In this document: piece after piece, positions 1-20,962 of the stretch
How positions within the stretch are numbered: the first letter of the stretch is position 1
Layout of the letters: every line of letters begins with the position of its first letter
NCBI RefSeq assembly: GCF_002775205.1
Contig: NC_036450.1
Coordinates: forward strand, 26,810,288-26,874,287
Length of the DNA stretch: 64,000 nucleotides
Reading direction: 5' to 3'
From: Xiphophorus maculatus
Lineage: Eukaryota > Chordata > Actinopteri > Cyprinodontiformes > Poeciliidae
Notes under the pieces: generated by a model
What the model saw: only the letters and a program-made list of their open reading frames with translations
What the model was told of the DNA's origin: nothing
The model's database searches: none
Translations under genes and position numbers: made by a program

Positions 1-1983
1 ATAAACATGTTGAGTTTACAATCAATGTCAACCGCTCACACCCAAATACAATCCATAGTAATTCAACTCATGGTTTGAAGGGAACAAAGGAACCTTTATA
101 ACAAAGTCATACTTCATTCAATATTTTTGTGTCCAAACAGATCTTAACTCTGCTGGACTCATAAACAAAGACGGTTGAATTAAAAACTTTTTTTTTAAAG
201 GCCAGAAGACATTCTATACTTTAGTTTCATTGATTGAGTTCTCTTCATATCTGACATGATCTAAATAAAACACGACAGGCGCTGAGAACAGAACTGAGCA
301 CTTAACAGATTTCCACCAAAAGAAAAACAGAAAAAATTGAGGTGAGATCAATTAATTTCAGTATATTTTTAAATGTATCATTCATTCTATGATGTTGATT
401 ATCTATTCAGGGACAGCCCAAGGTATCAGCTGACTTTCTGTCAGTCACATCAGATCTTAAATGTGTGCTCTAATCACACACAAACTAAGGAGAACCTTTT
501 CATTTTGAAAGGAATGTTAACAGAATTATAAATTAAAGTTAATTTGGTCAGTTCTGCATCTGCAATCTAGGTTGGGATAAAACTACAGCTTTAAATACAT
601 CAATGAGAAATAGTCTTTTTTCCACAATTACCTGTCAACAACAATAAACCAGGAGTGGCTCCATACCTCCACTGGTGTCTACTTCCTGTTTTCAGACATG
701 AAGCTGAAGTTTTTTCTCTCTGGTTCTAAACGAGGCAGATTTGTCTCCAGAACCCAGTCTGTCTATTTGCATGATAAATGCATGTTGTCCTGTTTTTTCT
801 GTCATATGTAAAGAGAAATGGAGCTGCACAGCTCAGACTGTCCTGTATCTTTAACATGGATAAGAGCCCGTTCTGACTGACACCTCGATAACAAGAGTCT
901 GTCAAGAAAAGCTGAAGGAACCAGGAATGACTTGTGTTTCCATGAATGGATCAGCTGGCTTGTTATCTGATTTTATACTGATATGGGCATTAAAATGCAT
1001 CCATCCAGCTGGCTGCTTATAAACTCAGAGCAACAAACAGTTTCTTTATGATAGATTAGATATTTGACAGAGATGCTGAATGGCAGAATTTTTTATGGGA
1101 ATCAAAAATCTTCAGAAGCTTTTGAGAAGCTCAGGCCCATTTATTTGGTATTATAAAGCATTTTTCATGCTTTCCTTTATGTGAGCTGTCATAGTTGACA
1201 TGGATAAACAATGGAGCAAATTTACAAAATGATATCAAAAATACACAGCAACAACTGCGTCTAGATCGCCGTTATAAACCCATCTATACAGGATATTTTT
1301 GCAACTGGTAAGAGAGTCTAACCAAAAGTTTAAATGCTTCAGATAGAAGAGCAAACTGGGCCGAGCAGAACAAGGTGAGTTTAATTAAGGTTAAGTTATC
1401 AAAATTAAGCTGTTTGATTGAATGATTTGCTCCTTTTCTGCCGTTTTCTTTCAGTATTTTTACTCAACTTTAGCTCACTCTGACTTCCTGAGATTCAATC
1501 AGATTTTCTATGCCTCAGAAAGAATACATGTGGAACACACAAAGCACACAGTTTTCTTCATGCGATGACAGAAATGATGTAGACATTCAGTAAATAACAG
1601 CGTTCCTGTACACTTCACAACCGATCCCTCAGATGGACTTCAACTCTGCCATGTGCGCCCTCTAGTGGCTGTCGTGTGCGCCCTCTATAATTCATAAATC
1701 TTTTTATGAATTATGTCCCAATCATTTTCTTGACACACATTTAGTGTACATATTATTCTCCACAGGAAGCTCCTGACATTTCCTCTGGAGACAAACTTCT
1801 AAAAGTCCATTTCTTTTTCTCCTGTTTATGCCGGGATGATTTACCCTCAACGTCAGATGAAAGCAGCAAGCATCGGCATGGTTACAGCGTCACAACACTA
1901 CACTGTATATACAGAGTGAGACCTTAGCCGGATTAGAGGACAGGAAGTGGAGTGTGTGGATGGGCGTGCGCATGTGTGTGTAG
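1..1983. other. Flank 3' of atp6v1b2: probable 3' UTR and downstream DNA, no gene seen
   Basis: AT-rich sequence with no convincing coding region on either strand. The part next to the atp6v1b2 stop codon should be its 3' UTR on the minus strand. I could not place a polyadenylation site with confidence; a minus-strand AATAAA at 1140-1145 is one possibility. A CTCF-like motif is at 1656-1668. Confidence 0.5.
1656..1668 (-). promoter_or_regulatory. CTCF-like motif
   Basis: The minus strand reads CCACTAGAGGGCG, which fits the degenerate CTCF core CCASYAGRKGGCR at every position. It lies about 320 bp downstream of the atp6v1b2 stop codon. Motif seen; occupancy inferred. Confidence 0.35.
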
Positions 1984-10758
<8,775 letters not shown>

Positions 10759-10805
10759 GTTTCCACCGCAGAAGCCGCAGCGATGTTCAAGTCGTGACAG
10801 CTGAG

Positions 10806-10816
10806 GCGCATGCGCA
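10806..10816. promoter_or_regulatory. Putative NRF1-type site in the atp6v1b2 promoter
   Basis: GCGCATGCGCA lies about 50 bp upstream of the atp6v1b2 start codon. It matches the palindromic NRF1 core (GCGCATGCGC), which is common in promoters of housekeeping and bioenergetic genes. The motif match is seen; binding is inferred. Confidence 0.45.
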
Positions 10817-10999
10817 CACCGCAGCAGTTGCAGCTCATTAAAAGGTAATTTAAATTTGGCAGAGATTCTAATCTTATGTTTTCATCTACAGTGGTTAAAC
10901 TTTTTAAATAGCATATATTAATATATATAATGTTATTATACTTTTAGATATTTAAAATAAAGTAACTGCAAACTGAAATTAATGTGACTTACTTGTGTG

Positions 11000-11390
11000 C
11001 TAAAGTCTTACCGGAGTAGAATATCCGCTTTCCTTTCTTTCTTGCTTTCTTTTTTGGTTCTGGTTCTGGATGCAAAGCAGACCAGAACCAGAAGACCTGA
11101 GACATTAGTCCTCTAATCCTGGAAATGTTCTTCAGGTGATAGAAGGCCGACTTTGTAATTGTCTTTATGTGACTCTGAAGGTTCAGGTCACAGCACTGCT
11201 CCCAGATTTCAGCCTGATCATTAATGTCCAGCTGTAAAATTACATTACAGCCATACAGCAGAACTACAGCCTGTAGCTCTGCTGTAGTGATTTGTCCAGG
11301 TTGTCCAGCAGGCCCCTTCTGGCTCTCACCTGTTCTTCTCCAGGTGTCCAGAACTGTCTGAAGATTTCCTCTGAGGTTTCTTTTCATCTA
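11000..11390 (-). mobile_element. L2-like LINE fragment (reverse transcriptase C-terminal region)
   Basis: The minus strand encodes DLNLQSHIKTITKSAFYHLK followed by NISRIRGLMSQ (core 11094-11189). This is the block after the RT palm in L2-clade non-LTR retrotransposons (typically SHIKSITKSAFYHLKNIARIR). The flanking codons do not align to a full RT, so this is a short decayed piece rather than a gene. It lies just upstream of atp6v1b2. The core is convincing; the outer limits are guesses. Confidence 0.6.
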
Positions 11391-11987
11391 CTTCCTGGTT
11401 GATGGATGGACAAGCTCTACACTGGCGGCAATGCACTCTGCAGCAGCAGACCATGCAACAGTTGCCTTCTCTACAGCTGCATCCTGCGACCTTTAACCCC
11501 TCAATAATTCAGAAAGTACTATGCCTTCTCGGATTCAGTCTGACGATTTGACTATACTGGCATAAACTCAGAGGATCATTTTGTTCCACAACAAAAATAC
11601 AGTGAACTTTTTTTTATAAAGAAAATATTTATTATAAAGAAAACAGATGAATGTGTATCTGAGATGATCACATACAATAATTGGAAAAATAAGGGATCTG
11701 TCAGCACAAAAAGCGAAACACATCCTCAAAGGGTTTTCACCAAAATGACAGACTTTTAAAGCTGCTTTAAACAACACAAAAAAAGCCAAACTAAAAGTTA
11801 CAATGAAATAAAGTTTTATTTGGATCACTTAGGGGAAGAGTTGTAAAAAGAACATCATTATATGCAATAAAAATCTGATCTAGAGATGAAAAACAAAAAA
11901 AAGTGAAGACAGCAGCTGCTGGTACCAGAACTGTGCTGCTCTTAACACAGCTAACGTCGTCTCTGCTGTCTCCTCAAACCTCCACTC

Positions 11988-13380
11988 CAGGGCCGGCCCT
12001 AGGCATAAGCAAACTAAGCAGCCGCTTAGGGCCCCAAGGCCACTAAGGGGCCCCCCTCAGTTTAGCTTTTTTTTTTTTTTTGTAATAATTTCTATGTCAT
12101 TGTAATATCAAAAACACCCAATTTTACTATAAAGTGATTTGTTTTTACAATAATATATTATGATAATATATGTAGAAATTATTTTATTGATAAAAAAGAA
12201 AAGGGGCTCTTGGGGGCCCCTGGTGGCCGTGGTAGGTACCGCATGCTTCACCGGTAACATGAGCTGCCATGCAAAGTGCAGAGCACATCCAAAAGTCCAA
12301 AGTTCCGGTCTCAAAAAAGGACTTATCCTTCAGGGAGGGAGAAAAGAAAAAGTTAGAATAGAAAAAAAGACAAGATAAAGGTTTGTTTTAATGTGTCTTG
12401 GTAATGTAATGTAATGTTAAAGATTTGTAAAGCTGCTAGCTTGATAGCGACCTGGAACGGTCCAGTTCAACAGCCAAACATAATGCTAGGGTCTTTGTGT
12501 TTGTGTGAAACTGAGTTTAAACTTTACATGAGTTGATTCTCATGGTGGCTCTGTATATTTCTGAGGTATTTTTGACTTCAAAATGCCGTGTTTGATAACG
12601 TTTGATAAGAATAATTAAAACTTCTCAGTGTTTGACATTGTCCAGCAAAATGTTTCTACGTCAGGCTACATAGCTGCTACATCGATGAGCTGCTCTATGC
12701 TGTAGTTGGGGATTTGTTGTTTACTGCTGATCATAAACATTTTGTAGCTAAAACAAACATTATTTTTACATCAACTTCTAAGTTATGTGAAACTTCTGTT
12801 AAAATCATTTGAAGGCTCAGAATCAGTCCAGTACCGGTCCACATTCTCAGGGGAGAAAGACTCATCTGGTATAAATTACATTTTTAGCTTTTGGAGTAAC
12901 GCTGATATGAATTTTTGTTTTGTCTGAAATGTCGCTAATTATAGCATGAAAGTCATTGAGTTGGTAACAGTGGGGTGAATATTGTTAACTGTAATCATTC
13001 AGATTACCTGACCTGTTGGGCCGATCTCAGTCAAATCTCTCACTGTAGAGCAGAAGAGGACAGAGGCTGATTTTTAAACCTTTGCTGACGAAGATAAGAT
13101 TAAGGGATAAGATGGGCTTCATGTGTAAGTATCAGCAGATCACAGTCCCCCAAAATGAAGGAAATCGGCACCCAGAAATCAGTTGGCCAATAAATGTATT
13201 CTATATTATACATGTATATAATGTAAACAGCACTGCCAGAGATGTAATAAGTTTATAGCAGGTGTGTGAATGGTCTAATGATCAGACTGCTGATGGTAGC
13301 CAGTCCACATTGTTAGCAGAACTAGAGGGCCCCAAAACCAAATTTCGCTTAGGGCCCCATGGAGGCTTGGGCCAGCCCTG
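11988..13380. mobile_element. Non-autonomous hAT-type DNA transposon with 8-bp target duplication
   Basis: The left end starts CAGGGCCGGCCCTAGGC and the right end, read on the opposite strand, starts CAGGGCTGGCCCAAGCC, giving imperfect terminal inverted repeats (14 of 17). The element is flanked by an exact 8-bp direct repeat CTCCACTC at 11980-11987 and 13381-13388. An 8-bp target duplication with CAG-type ends is the hAT superfamily signature. Each end carries a subterminal CTTAGGGCCCC block. The 1393-bp interior has no open frame resembling a hAT transposase, so it must have been moved in trans. Confidence 0.85.
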
Positions 13381-13465
13381 CTCCACTCGGTCGCAGCAGA
13401 TGGCCACTCACACTGAGCTCCGTTCTGGTTCTGTTGGAACTTTCTTCCTGTTAAAAAGGCATTTC

Positions 13466-13621
13466 CCAGGGCGCCGTGTGGCGCAGTGTTTAAAGTGGGC
13501 GCTCTAACTCTCATCTACTTTTCTGTCTGAGCACTTTAAAATAAAGCCCATTAGAGTAAAAAAAACCCACTGGAGTCAAAAAAATATAATAAATCCAACT
13601 AGAGTCAAAAAAATTCTTTAA
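13466..13621 (+). mobile_element. Short tRNA-derived SINE (B box missing) with 13-bp target duplication
   Basis: The body begins with a tRNA-like head (GCGCCGTGTGGCGCAGTGTT) containing an A-box-like TGGCGCAGTG, and ends in an A-rich tail with repeated 'cactagagtcaaaaaa'-like units. It is bounded by an exact 13-bp direct repeat AAAAAGGCATTTC at 13453-13465 and 13622-13634. I see no B box (GGTTCGA) between head and tail, so it looks internally deleted. Confidence 0.7.
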
Positions 13622-13999
13622 AAAAAGGCATTTCTGTTTGTGCTGTCACTACATGTTGGTCCAGGAGGAATCAATCTGCTGAGTTTCCTTAGAAAACTGT
13701 TCAACCAGGTTAAAAAATAAAGTGAACTTGACCTTGAATGTGCGTTTTTGATTCAGTTGAATTGACTTTTTTTGGGGAGTTTTTGGTGAGATGACCTGTT
13801 GTGGATGGGATCCATCTGAACGAACAGACTGAGTTAAATTTTAGGCTTAGCTCAAACAGTGAGGACAGTCTGAAAGCCTGGACTGCAAAAAGGACACATG
13901 GCACTGCTAGAGGCTCAAATTACACAAAAAACTGAGTTAAGGGCAAAAAAAAAAGGGTTTTGTACGTTATGTCCCCTTTAACCTGCTTTGTCTTGGTAA

Positions 14000-16900
14000 C
14001 TAACAGCCATCGTATCCGTTAGCGCTGGGTCTCTGGGAGGTTCTGACCTGGTTGCTTAAATTTGGCCCACTCCTGCCCTCAGCTGATCCGTCTCCATTAG
14101 CAACAGATGTCCAGTTGGGGCAGTAACGAGGAAGGTTGGGAAGAGCTCCACCTCTGTCTAGCAAGGCAAAGGAGGAGTTCCACTGTGGAACAGGTCGAGG
14201 GGGGTACCTGGACCTGTTGGTGCCTGAATGAGGGGCTCTCCATTGAGCTGGGGGCTGAGGGGCCCATCTGTAGGGATGGAACAAGGCTGGTGGAGGAGCC
14301 AGAGGAGGATGAGCGAGTAATGGAGGGCGAGCGAGTAATGGAGGGCGGGGTGTGTGGGCGGGTTGAGGGGCGTACGGGTGAGAGCGGTGGCTCGGTCCTC
14401 CACGCCGATGTGACCTGCAGGATTCACAAAACAAGAATGAACATTGCTTCACTTTTATAAACATATTTGTTTTGTTCTTCAGGATTTCCTTCTTACTCAG
14501 TTAAATGAAACATTTATTGAATTTCTTTTTTATATTATCACATACAATAATAATTAAAACAACAATTAATATTTACATTTTAAGAACAATGTTACGAGGC
14601 ATTTTTAAAATATTTTTATGACATTTAGTTTTGACTTTTTTCATAGCTTTTTTAAAACATCTGTGTTTGGATTATTAAAATATGTTTAAATCTATAAAGA
14701 CAGTTTTATGCTTTAAATATGTTTTATGTCACAAGTACTCTAACATTTATGAATCTTTCATTAATGATTTAGAATTATTGGAACAGTTCATTTGAAACTA
14801 AAGAATTTTATTTAGTTTTTAAAACTGTTCTGGATTTCTTCTGACACCTCATGTCTTAATTTAGAAAATACAGAATAGCTAATTATTATTTACATTTTAG
14901 CAAAAATTATGGGTTAAAAAAACTTTATGTAATTTTAATGTTTTCACATTTTACATTATAATATTTATTTTCACAATTACAGTAAAATGTCAGTGGTTCA
15001 GAGCTGAGTTGAGCCAGTGGGAAGGAATGTGTTGCTGCTCCTGAGAAAGCTTTCAGATGTTCCTACGGCAACCTGCTTCAAGGAAACTGAGACAGTGACA
15101 TGTCCATAAAGGGAGATGGGATGTACCTGTAGTAGTTGCAGTGGACTCTCCTGGGGGAAGCTGCGACAGGCGGCCGCTGGACGGCCTGGCCTCTCTGTGG
15201 CTCCTGCTCACACTCCTCCATGCCCGCGTTACTGTGGTAACAATCAGAGCAGATGGTCACCCGGCAATCATCCAATAAAAATCTCTCAAAAGCATGAAGA
15301 AGATTTTAGGTAAAATTTTTCTGCACAATTTAACAAACAAAGAACAAGTTTCCAACATTTAGATGAGTAAACTCTGTTTCCACTTTCCCAACTACTGTCC
15401 CTAATGATCCAGGGGCCAGAGGGGCCACAGGGGCCAGGAGCTGCTCCCTATATAGAGCAACAGTTTCTCCTCCAGATGTCAATAAATCAGTTTTTTTTAA
15501 TTGACGGAGATAATACAGGAAATGGACACTCAGTCCACCAGGACTCATCTTTCTGTACAGCTAAAACCTGTTGATGTGTGCAGTCACTTCCTAAACTACT
15601 AGTCTACTGCGGTCAGAGCTGTTCTAGCTGCCTGGTGGTATGACAGCGTCACTGCCTGGATGGTAATAGGCTTAATATGCTGATCAGAAAGTGAAAGCGG
15701 ACTGTTGGGTTGGTGGAAAAGGACATGATGTGTCACCTTCGTTTTGGACCGTGCTGAAGGTCATCCAGGTAGTTCTGCCTCTCGATAGCGTAGCCCCGGG
15801 ACGAGTTGAACACTGCAGAGAACAGCAGCAGAGTGAGATCGGTCACAGAATCCTCCTGCTGGGGTCTGAAAGCACGAGACTTACGCTGCACCGCCTGGGC
15901 AGGGGCCATCCCGTCCACGTCGATCAGATACCTGCAGGTCACACACAGTGGTTAGAGTGGCCTGTGGCCCCTGCTCACGCTGCAAGTGGTCTGGATGAAC
16001 CTACCTGCAGATCAGGTAGCCGGTGCGGTTCAGTCCATGGGTACAATGGACCCCGATCAGCTTGTCTGCAAAAGAAATTGGTGTTTAAACAAATAGAAAA
16101 AGAGATGAACAAGGACAGAAATAAGCTGATATATACCTGATGTTCATATAGGTCAACTTTTTTTTAGAAAGTTATCTCATTAAGACTAACTCTTTAGTCA
16201 TTGATTTTATTGTCTATTTGTGGCTCAGCTCTTCCTCACCGTTGTCCTGGTTGTCTCGGAGGAACCTGTGGACGGTGCGCTTGAAGCTCAGGATGGTTTG
16301 ATCACTGGGAACCTCATGGCCAGCTGTGAAGATCTTAACACACAGCAGTGACTGAGGAAGGTCCTGCAGAAACATACACACGCACACCCCCAGACACACA
16401 CACACACACACACACACACACCGCCTCAAGTTCAGCAGCTTCACAACATGTCTTCCCCCAGGGGCCGTTGAAGTAAGGGACTAATTGACTTTAAACTTTT
16501 CAAGTCGGTATTAGTGATGGTTAAGGTTAAGGGTTTAGGCTGTAAAAAGTGAATGGAAGTCAATGTAAAGTCCCCACAAGTCATGAAAACACAACTGTGT
16601 GTGCGTGTGTGTGTGTGTTGACCTGCAGATTGTAATAACGTGTGGTGAAAGTCAGGTCAATGATCAGCCCCAGCTCATAGTTGTCCTCCTTCAGAGCATC
16701 CAGCAGCTCCCAGGGACCAAACACCTCGGAGGGGGGGAGCGTCCTAATCAAAGCCTGAGCAGAAGCAGACAGAGTGTCACTGGTAAAAACAGACACACTT
16801 CTTTTCCCAGAGTCCACTGTGACACGCTGCTGACCTGTTTCAGAGGGACTTTGAAGGCGATGAAGCGAGTTCCTTTCAGTCTCTTCCCCACCGCTGTGTA

Positions 16901-18505
16901 GTCCTGCCACCTGTTGGACACAAACCCACAGTCACCCTGTCTGTCTCCATGATTGTCTCTCTGTGACTGTCTCTTACTGTGCTTCAAATCACAAAACACA
17001 CAATGTTTGGACAGCTTCTGCTTCAGGTCTGTAGCAAGCGGTTATTTCATAGATTTATTTCGATGGGCTCCACTACCAGATCTAACATTCAGATCTGTTA
17101 AACAAGGCCCATGGTGTCCGTCGCTGATTACTGCTGCGTCCCTCAAAGCGACTTTTTGATGTATTTAAACTGTTTATATAGATTAAATGAAACAGAGATA
17201 AAGAGCCACAGGTCTGACTTAAACCTGATGTAAAGTTGTCTAAAGACCAAAGAGGTTGGAAGAACGACTTTTACTGTTTCTGGCAGAGCATGCATTTATC
17301 AGCTACAGTCTACAATCACTAACAATTATCCATTCTCATTTTTTCCTTCAGACATTTACAAAGCTTTTCAGACCAATTGTGAACCTTGTTAAAAAATAAA
17401 TAAATCATGCACCACTGGTCAATTTTCCCGTGAACTTATCTGATCGGAGATAAATCAATCAAGTACTCAAAAACATTTTCATTTTCTTTTGTGTTCAGGA
17501 AAACCAGCAACAGCAATAAAGCAGGAGTCAAGCATACCTGCAGAAAGATGAATCATCTTGTGTTTTCTGCCGTTTTCATTTAACAGCTAGCTGCCAGCTT
17601 CATTCTTCTTCAATGTCAATGTATAGAATGGCACCACTCACGGTGGCAGCCTGTTGGAGCAGCTTTGTTACATTACTTCTGGTTAGTTCTTTTTCTAGAC
17701 TTTAGTGCATCATTTGCCTGGGTTGAGGCGTTGCATGTTTGGACTATAATTCAGTCTGGTTCTGGATACTATATAGCAGCTGATTAGCATCTCCACCGTT
17801 CAGACAACACCTGAACTATGAGCCCAGAACTCAGAGGAGTTGATCAGGAGGTTCCATGGAGCAGAGAGAGAAGGAAGAAGTGTAAACCATCTCTTCCATC
17901 CATCATAACCCAACTCCATCTGCCTGGCATTCAAACCAAACAACCCAGCAGAAATTTAAAGAGCAGCAGCAAAGCAAATAAGGTGGATAAGCAACAACTG
18001 ATGGTGTCACCCAGGACATGTTACTGTGGAATACCATCTCTGGTTCCTAGATATTGACCTGTTAGCTCAGGGGTCTTCAACATGTTGCTACACAAAACCT
18101 TTTCCAGTTGCTCGCCAAGCGGTCAAGAACTAAAGTGGTCAATAAAATAACACAAATATAGTTTGATGATTTTACTCGACGCAAAATGGCGGGAGGGCTT
18201 AGTTTTATAAGTTTGCTAAATTTGAAATAATCAGATGTTTCAGTATTTGACCTGCTGCCTGATTTATGCCTTTCTTTCTTTTAATAACTTGGTGAGTTGA
18301 TATGGATTTCTCATGCAGGACCAGAGGAAAGCTTGTTGGGTTTTTTTTCAGTTTTGATTAGATTTTCTTCCTCGTACATCCATAAAAACTTAACCAAAAC
18401 CTACTGAGAACAACGAGACAGATCTACAAGCTGCCGGACAAGTGTCTCTCACCTGTCCGGGATGTCCTCCTTCCTGCGCGGTCGGGAAATGTCTTCTCGT
18501 CCCAT
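14000..18505 (-). CDS. dusp11: RNA 5'-triphosphatase / dual-specificity phosphatase DUSP11, 9 coding exons, complete
   Basis: Atypical dual-specificity phosphatase that removes gamma and beta phosphates from RNA 5'-triphosphates, known in mammals to act on polymerase III and viral transcripts in the nucleus. Coding exons in order: 18505-18453, 16910-16835, 16754-16623, 16363-16240, 16065-16005, 15931-15885, 15812-15737, 15231-15127, 14414-14000. They sum to 1089 nt (362 aa plus TAG), within the range of human isoforms. The P-loop HCTHGLNRTG follows the HC-X5-R rule (Cys136, Arg142). RFIAFKVPL, ELGLIIDLT and ERQNYLDDLQHGP are family blocks. The C-terminal exon codes a proline- and arginine-rich tail with local repeats (LLARPPLLAHPP) and is poorly conserved, as in mammals. 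The start is chosen because MGREDISRPRRKEDIPDR joins in phase to RWQDY. It is encoded on the same strand as atp6v1b2. Confidence 0.95.
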
Positions 18506-20962
18506 TAAAACACTATAATTGTAAAAAAAAACTATGAAACCACGTAAAACTCTGGAAGCACGTGGAGAAGACAGACCTAACTCCTAACAAGAGCACATTC
18601 TTCTGAAAACTCTAACAGACATGTCCTGTCTATCCTCTGTTCTGGCTGTCCAGCAAAAAGGACGGTTAAGATGTCCAGCTTCCTGCTTGTCTAAAATAAA
18701 ACTGAGCTCAGCCGCCGGGGAACAACTGCGGGCGCATCTAACTTACGTCACAGGAAACCGCAGATGCCTCATCGCCCCCTGGTGGAAAACATGAAGTATT
18801 GCTTCCTTGACGGACTGCATGCGACCAATTCTCCTTTATTATTCTTTTTGTGATATGAAAATACAGAAATAAACTGTTTTGTGAAACATTCTCCAAAAGA
18901 ATCCAAAGTTTCACTGAGAATTATAAACAAATCCTATATTATAAAACAATGCATAAAATAATGGAAAATAATCTTTTACTGAACAAAAATGACATTTATG
19001 TGAAAGAACAAGATTATTAATAGGTACTAAAGCATTAAATGCAATAATACCGTGTAAAATTCACAAAGTAAATCAGTAATTTCGGTCAGGCAGGTTACTT
19101 AATGCACTTAACAAAACATACTTAAAGTTTTTAAAAGTCCGTTTCATCAGGTGTTAAAAGTCCATTAAAACATTCATATTTTAGTATTTTGTTGTCTAGT
19201 GATAACACTTGCTTGATTTTCATCAACATCAAGCCTACAATCTGGAGAGTGAATCTCCAGTAGTTTCAAGAGACAGTATCTTGTATTCCAGCTCCAACAA
19301 GTTCAAGTAAATGTTCTATATTTAAATAACTTCATTATAATAATTTTTTTTATCAACAGTTCATTCATTTGCCACATTGTTAGAGGATGGACCTAAGCAA
19401 AATCCCTTCAAGGTGGGTTTCAGTCTCCTAAAGCCATCCAAACCATAATTCTTTCTGGCCATCATACCCAGTGTGATGGACCGAGCAGTCAAAGTTGAGC
19501 CAGGCGCAAGTTTAAAATCAAAAAGAATTGGCTTTTACTTAACCCAAAACAGAAACTTGGGTAAATATTTTTTTTTAAAAAAAGACAAAGTTGGGCCCAT
19601 AAAAGAGGACAAAGTAACAAACTTCAACTCAGACCAACTCAAACAAACAGACCTCTCTAAATGAGACAAAGGGGAAACTTAAGTACTGGCTGATCAGGCC
19701 ACACAGAAGACACAAAGGGGAGAACACACAAAAACCTAACTGAAACTAACATTAGAGAATCCCATTCCCCTCTCCCCCTTAATGCTGAGTTGTGATATGG
19801 ACCAATTTGCAGTCTATAGGCTTTCTCCACCTCTTTGTTCCCCTGAAGGACTGGAGCACTCAGGTAACTCAAAACAAACAAAGGTTAAATCAAGCAAAAC
19901 ATATAACAGTGTAAACTAAAATTATTCTAGTATACAGTGTTATGATGTGTTGCATTCTAAACAAAAAACACTTATTCTGTAAATTAAATCCTAGATTTTA
20001 AAGAAACCCAAACATAAGTGTGGTGAGACTGATAGAACTATTGTGTGTGGTGTGATTGAATGTTACCACAATTGTGTGGCTGTAACAGCAGCCATCACAT
20101 CCAGCTAAATGTTTGGTTCTGCCAAAAAGAAAACCAAAGAAATACTGGTAAAAAAAAAAGAGTGAAATAGCCAGCTTCTATGCATATTCCAATGTATTCA
20201 TAAATGAACCTACAGAAACATAATGTACTCCTTAAAGCAGAGAGCATCTGCAGTGGGATGGTAGAAACCTCTCCACCAGCTTAAGATGCCCCAAGGTCCA
20301 CAAATGCATCAAAGGCCCCTGAGCCAGGTCCAGGCAGAGGCCAGCACACACACTGAACCAGAACCCTGGGACATATTGACCAGGACCACAGTCTCGGGGC
20401 CACGGGAGGCCCCCAGATTCATCCAGGAGCAGTACAACCACCAGAACAATAACTATGAACTTTATCAGGAAGGAAACCCTTTCAGAACTGTGAGTCCTTT
20501 AGGATACAATGGAAAAGAAATTTGATGTGTTATTTTTTCAGCCTCACTGTGTGAGAAAAGACACCGAGGTTCTGGAACAATGAGATTCCTCTGTTTCATT
20601 TTGCTGTCAACATCAGTATTCCACTCAAAACTGATTGCTGACGTTCTGACAGATCAGAACCTTTACGCCTGAATGAAGCTTCAGGCGTAAACACCTGAAT
20701 GGTCGTTCTCAAAACTGTTGCTCTAAAAGCGACAATTTTGATCACAGATTGGGACTAAATGAATGTTAATCAGATGCAACAAGCAGTAATCTGCTTCCCA
20801 GCATTTATTACAACTGTGGGAAGAAGAAAATCGCTTTCCGGAAGAGTAAATGTTGCAACAATGGAATTTCAAATCATGTGACTTCACAACTCAGCCTACA
20901 AGGTAACCAGGTGTATTATCAAACAGGCGTGGTTATGGATTTATAGCTTAGCTCTAGTTTGA
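18506..20962. other. Intergenic region between dusp11 and the caspase gene
   Basis: The start codons of dusp11 (minus) and the caspase (plus) point away from each other across this 2.4 kb, so it should hold both promoters. Apart from the CRE/CTCF-like motifs at 18743-18785 and a perfect inverted repeat at 20662-20691, I see AT-rich sequence without credible coding potential. Any 5' non-coding exon of the caspase would lie here but I cannot define one. Confidence 0.5.
18743..18785. promoter_or_regulatory. Putative CRE/ATF site and CTCF-like motif upstream of dusp11
   Basis: TTACGTCA at 18743-18750 is a CREB/ATF-type site about 240 bp upstream of the dusp11 start codon. Some 22 bp further on (18773-18785) the minus strand reads CCACCAGGGGGCG, the textbook CTCF core. 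Both are motif matches only; a promoter role is inferred from position. Confidence 0.4.

Noticed and set aside
14107-14460. 117-codon plus-strand open frame
   Set aside because: It is antisense to the last dusp11 exon, whose GC-rich coding sequence leaves the opposite frame open. It has no homology and no splice context.
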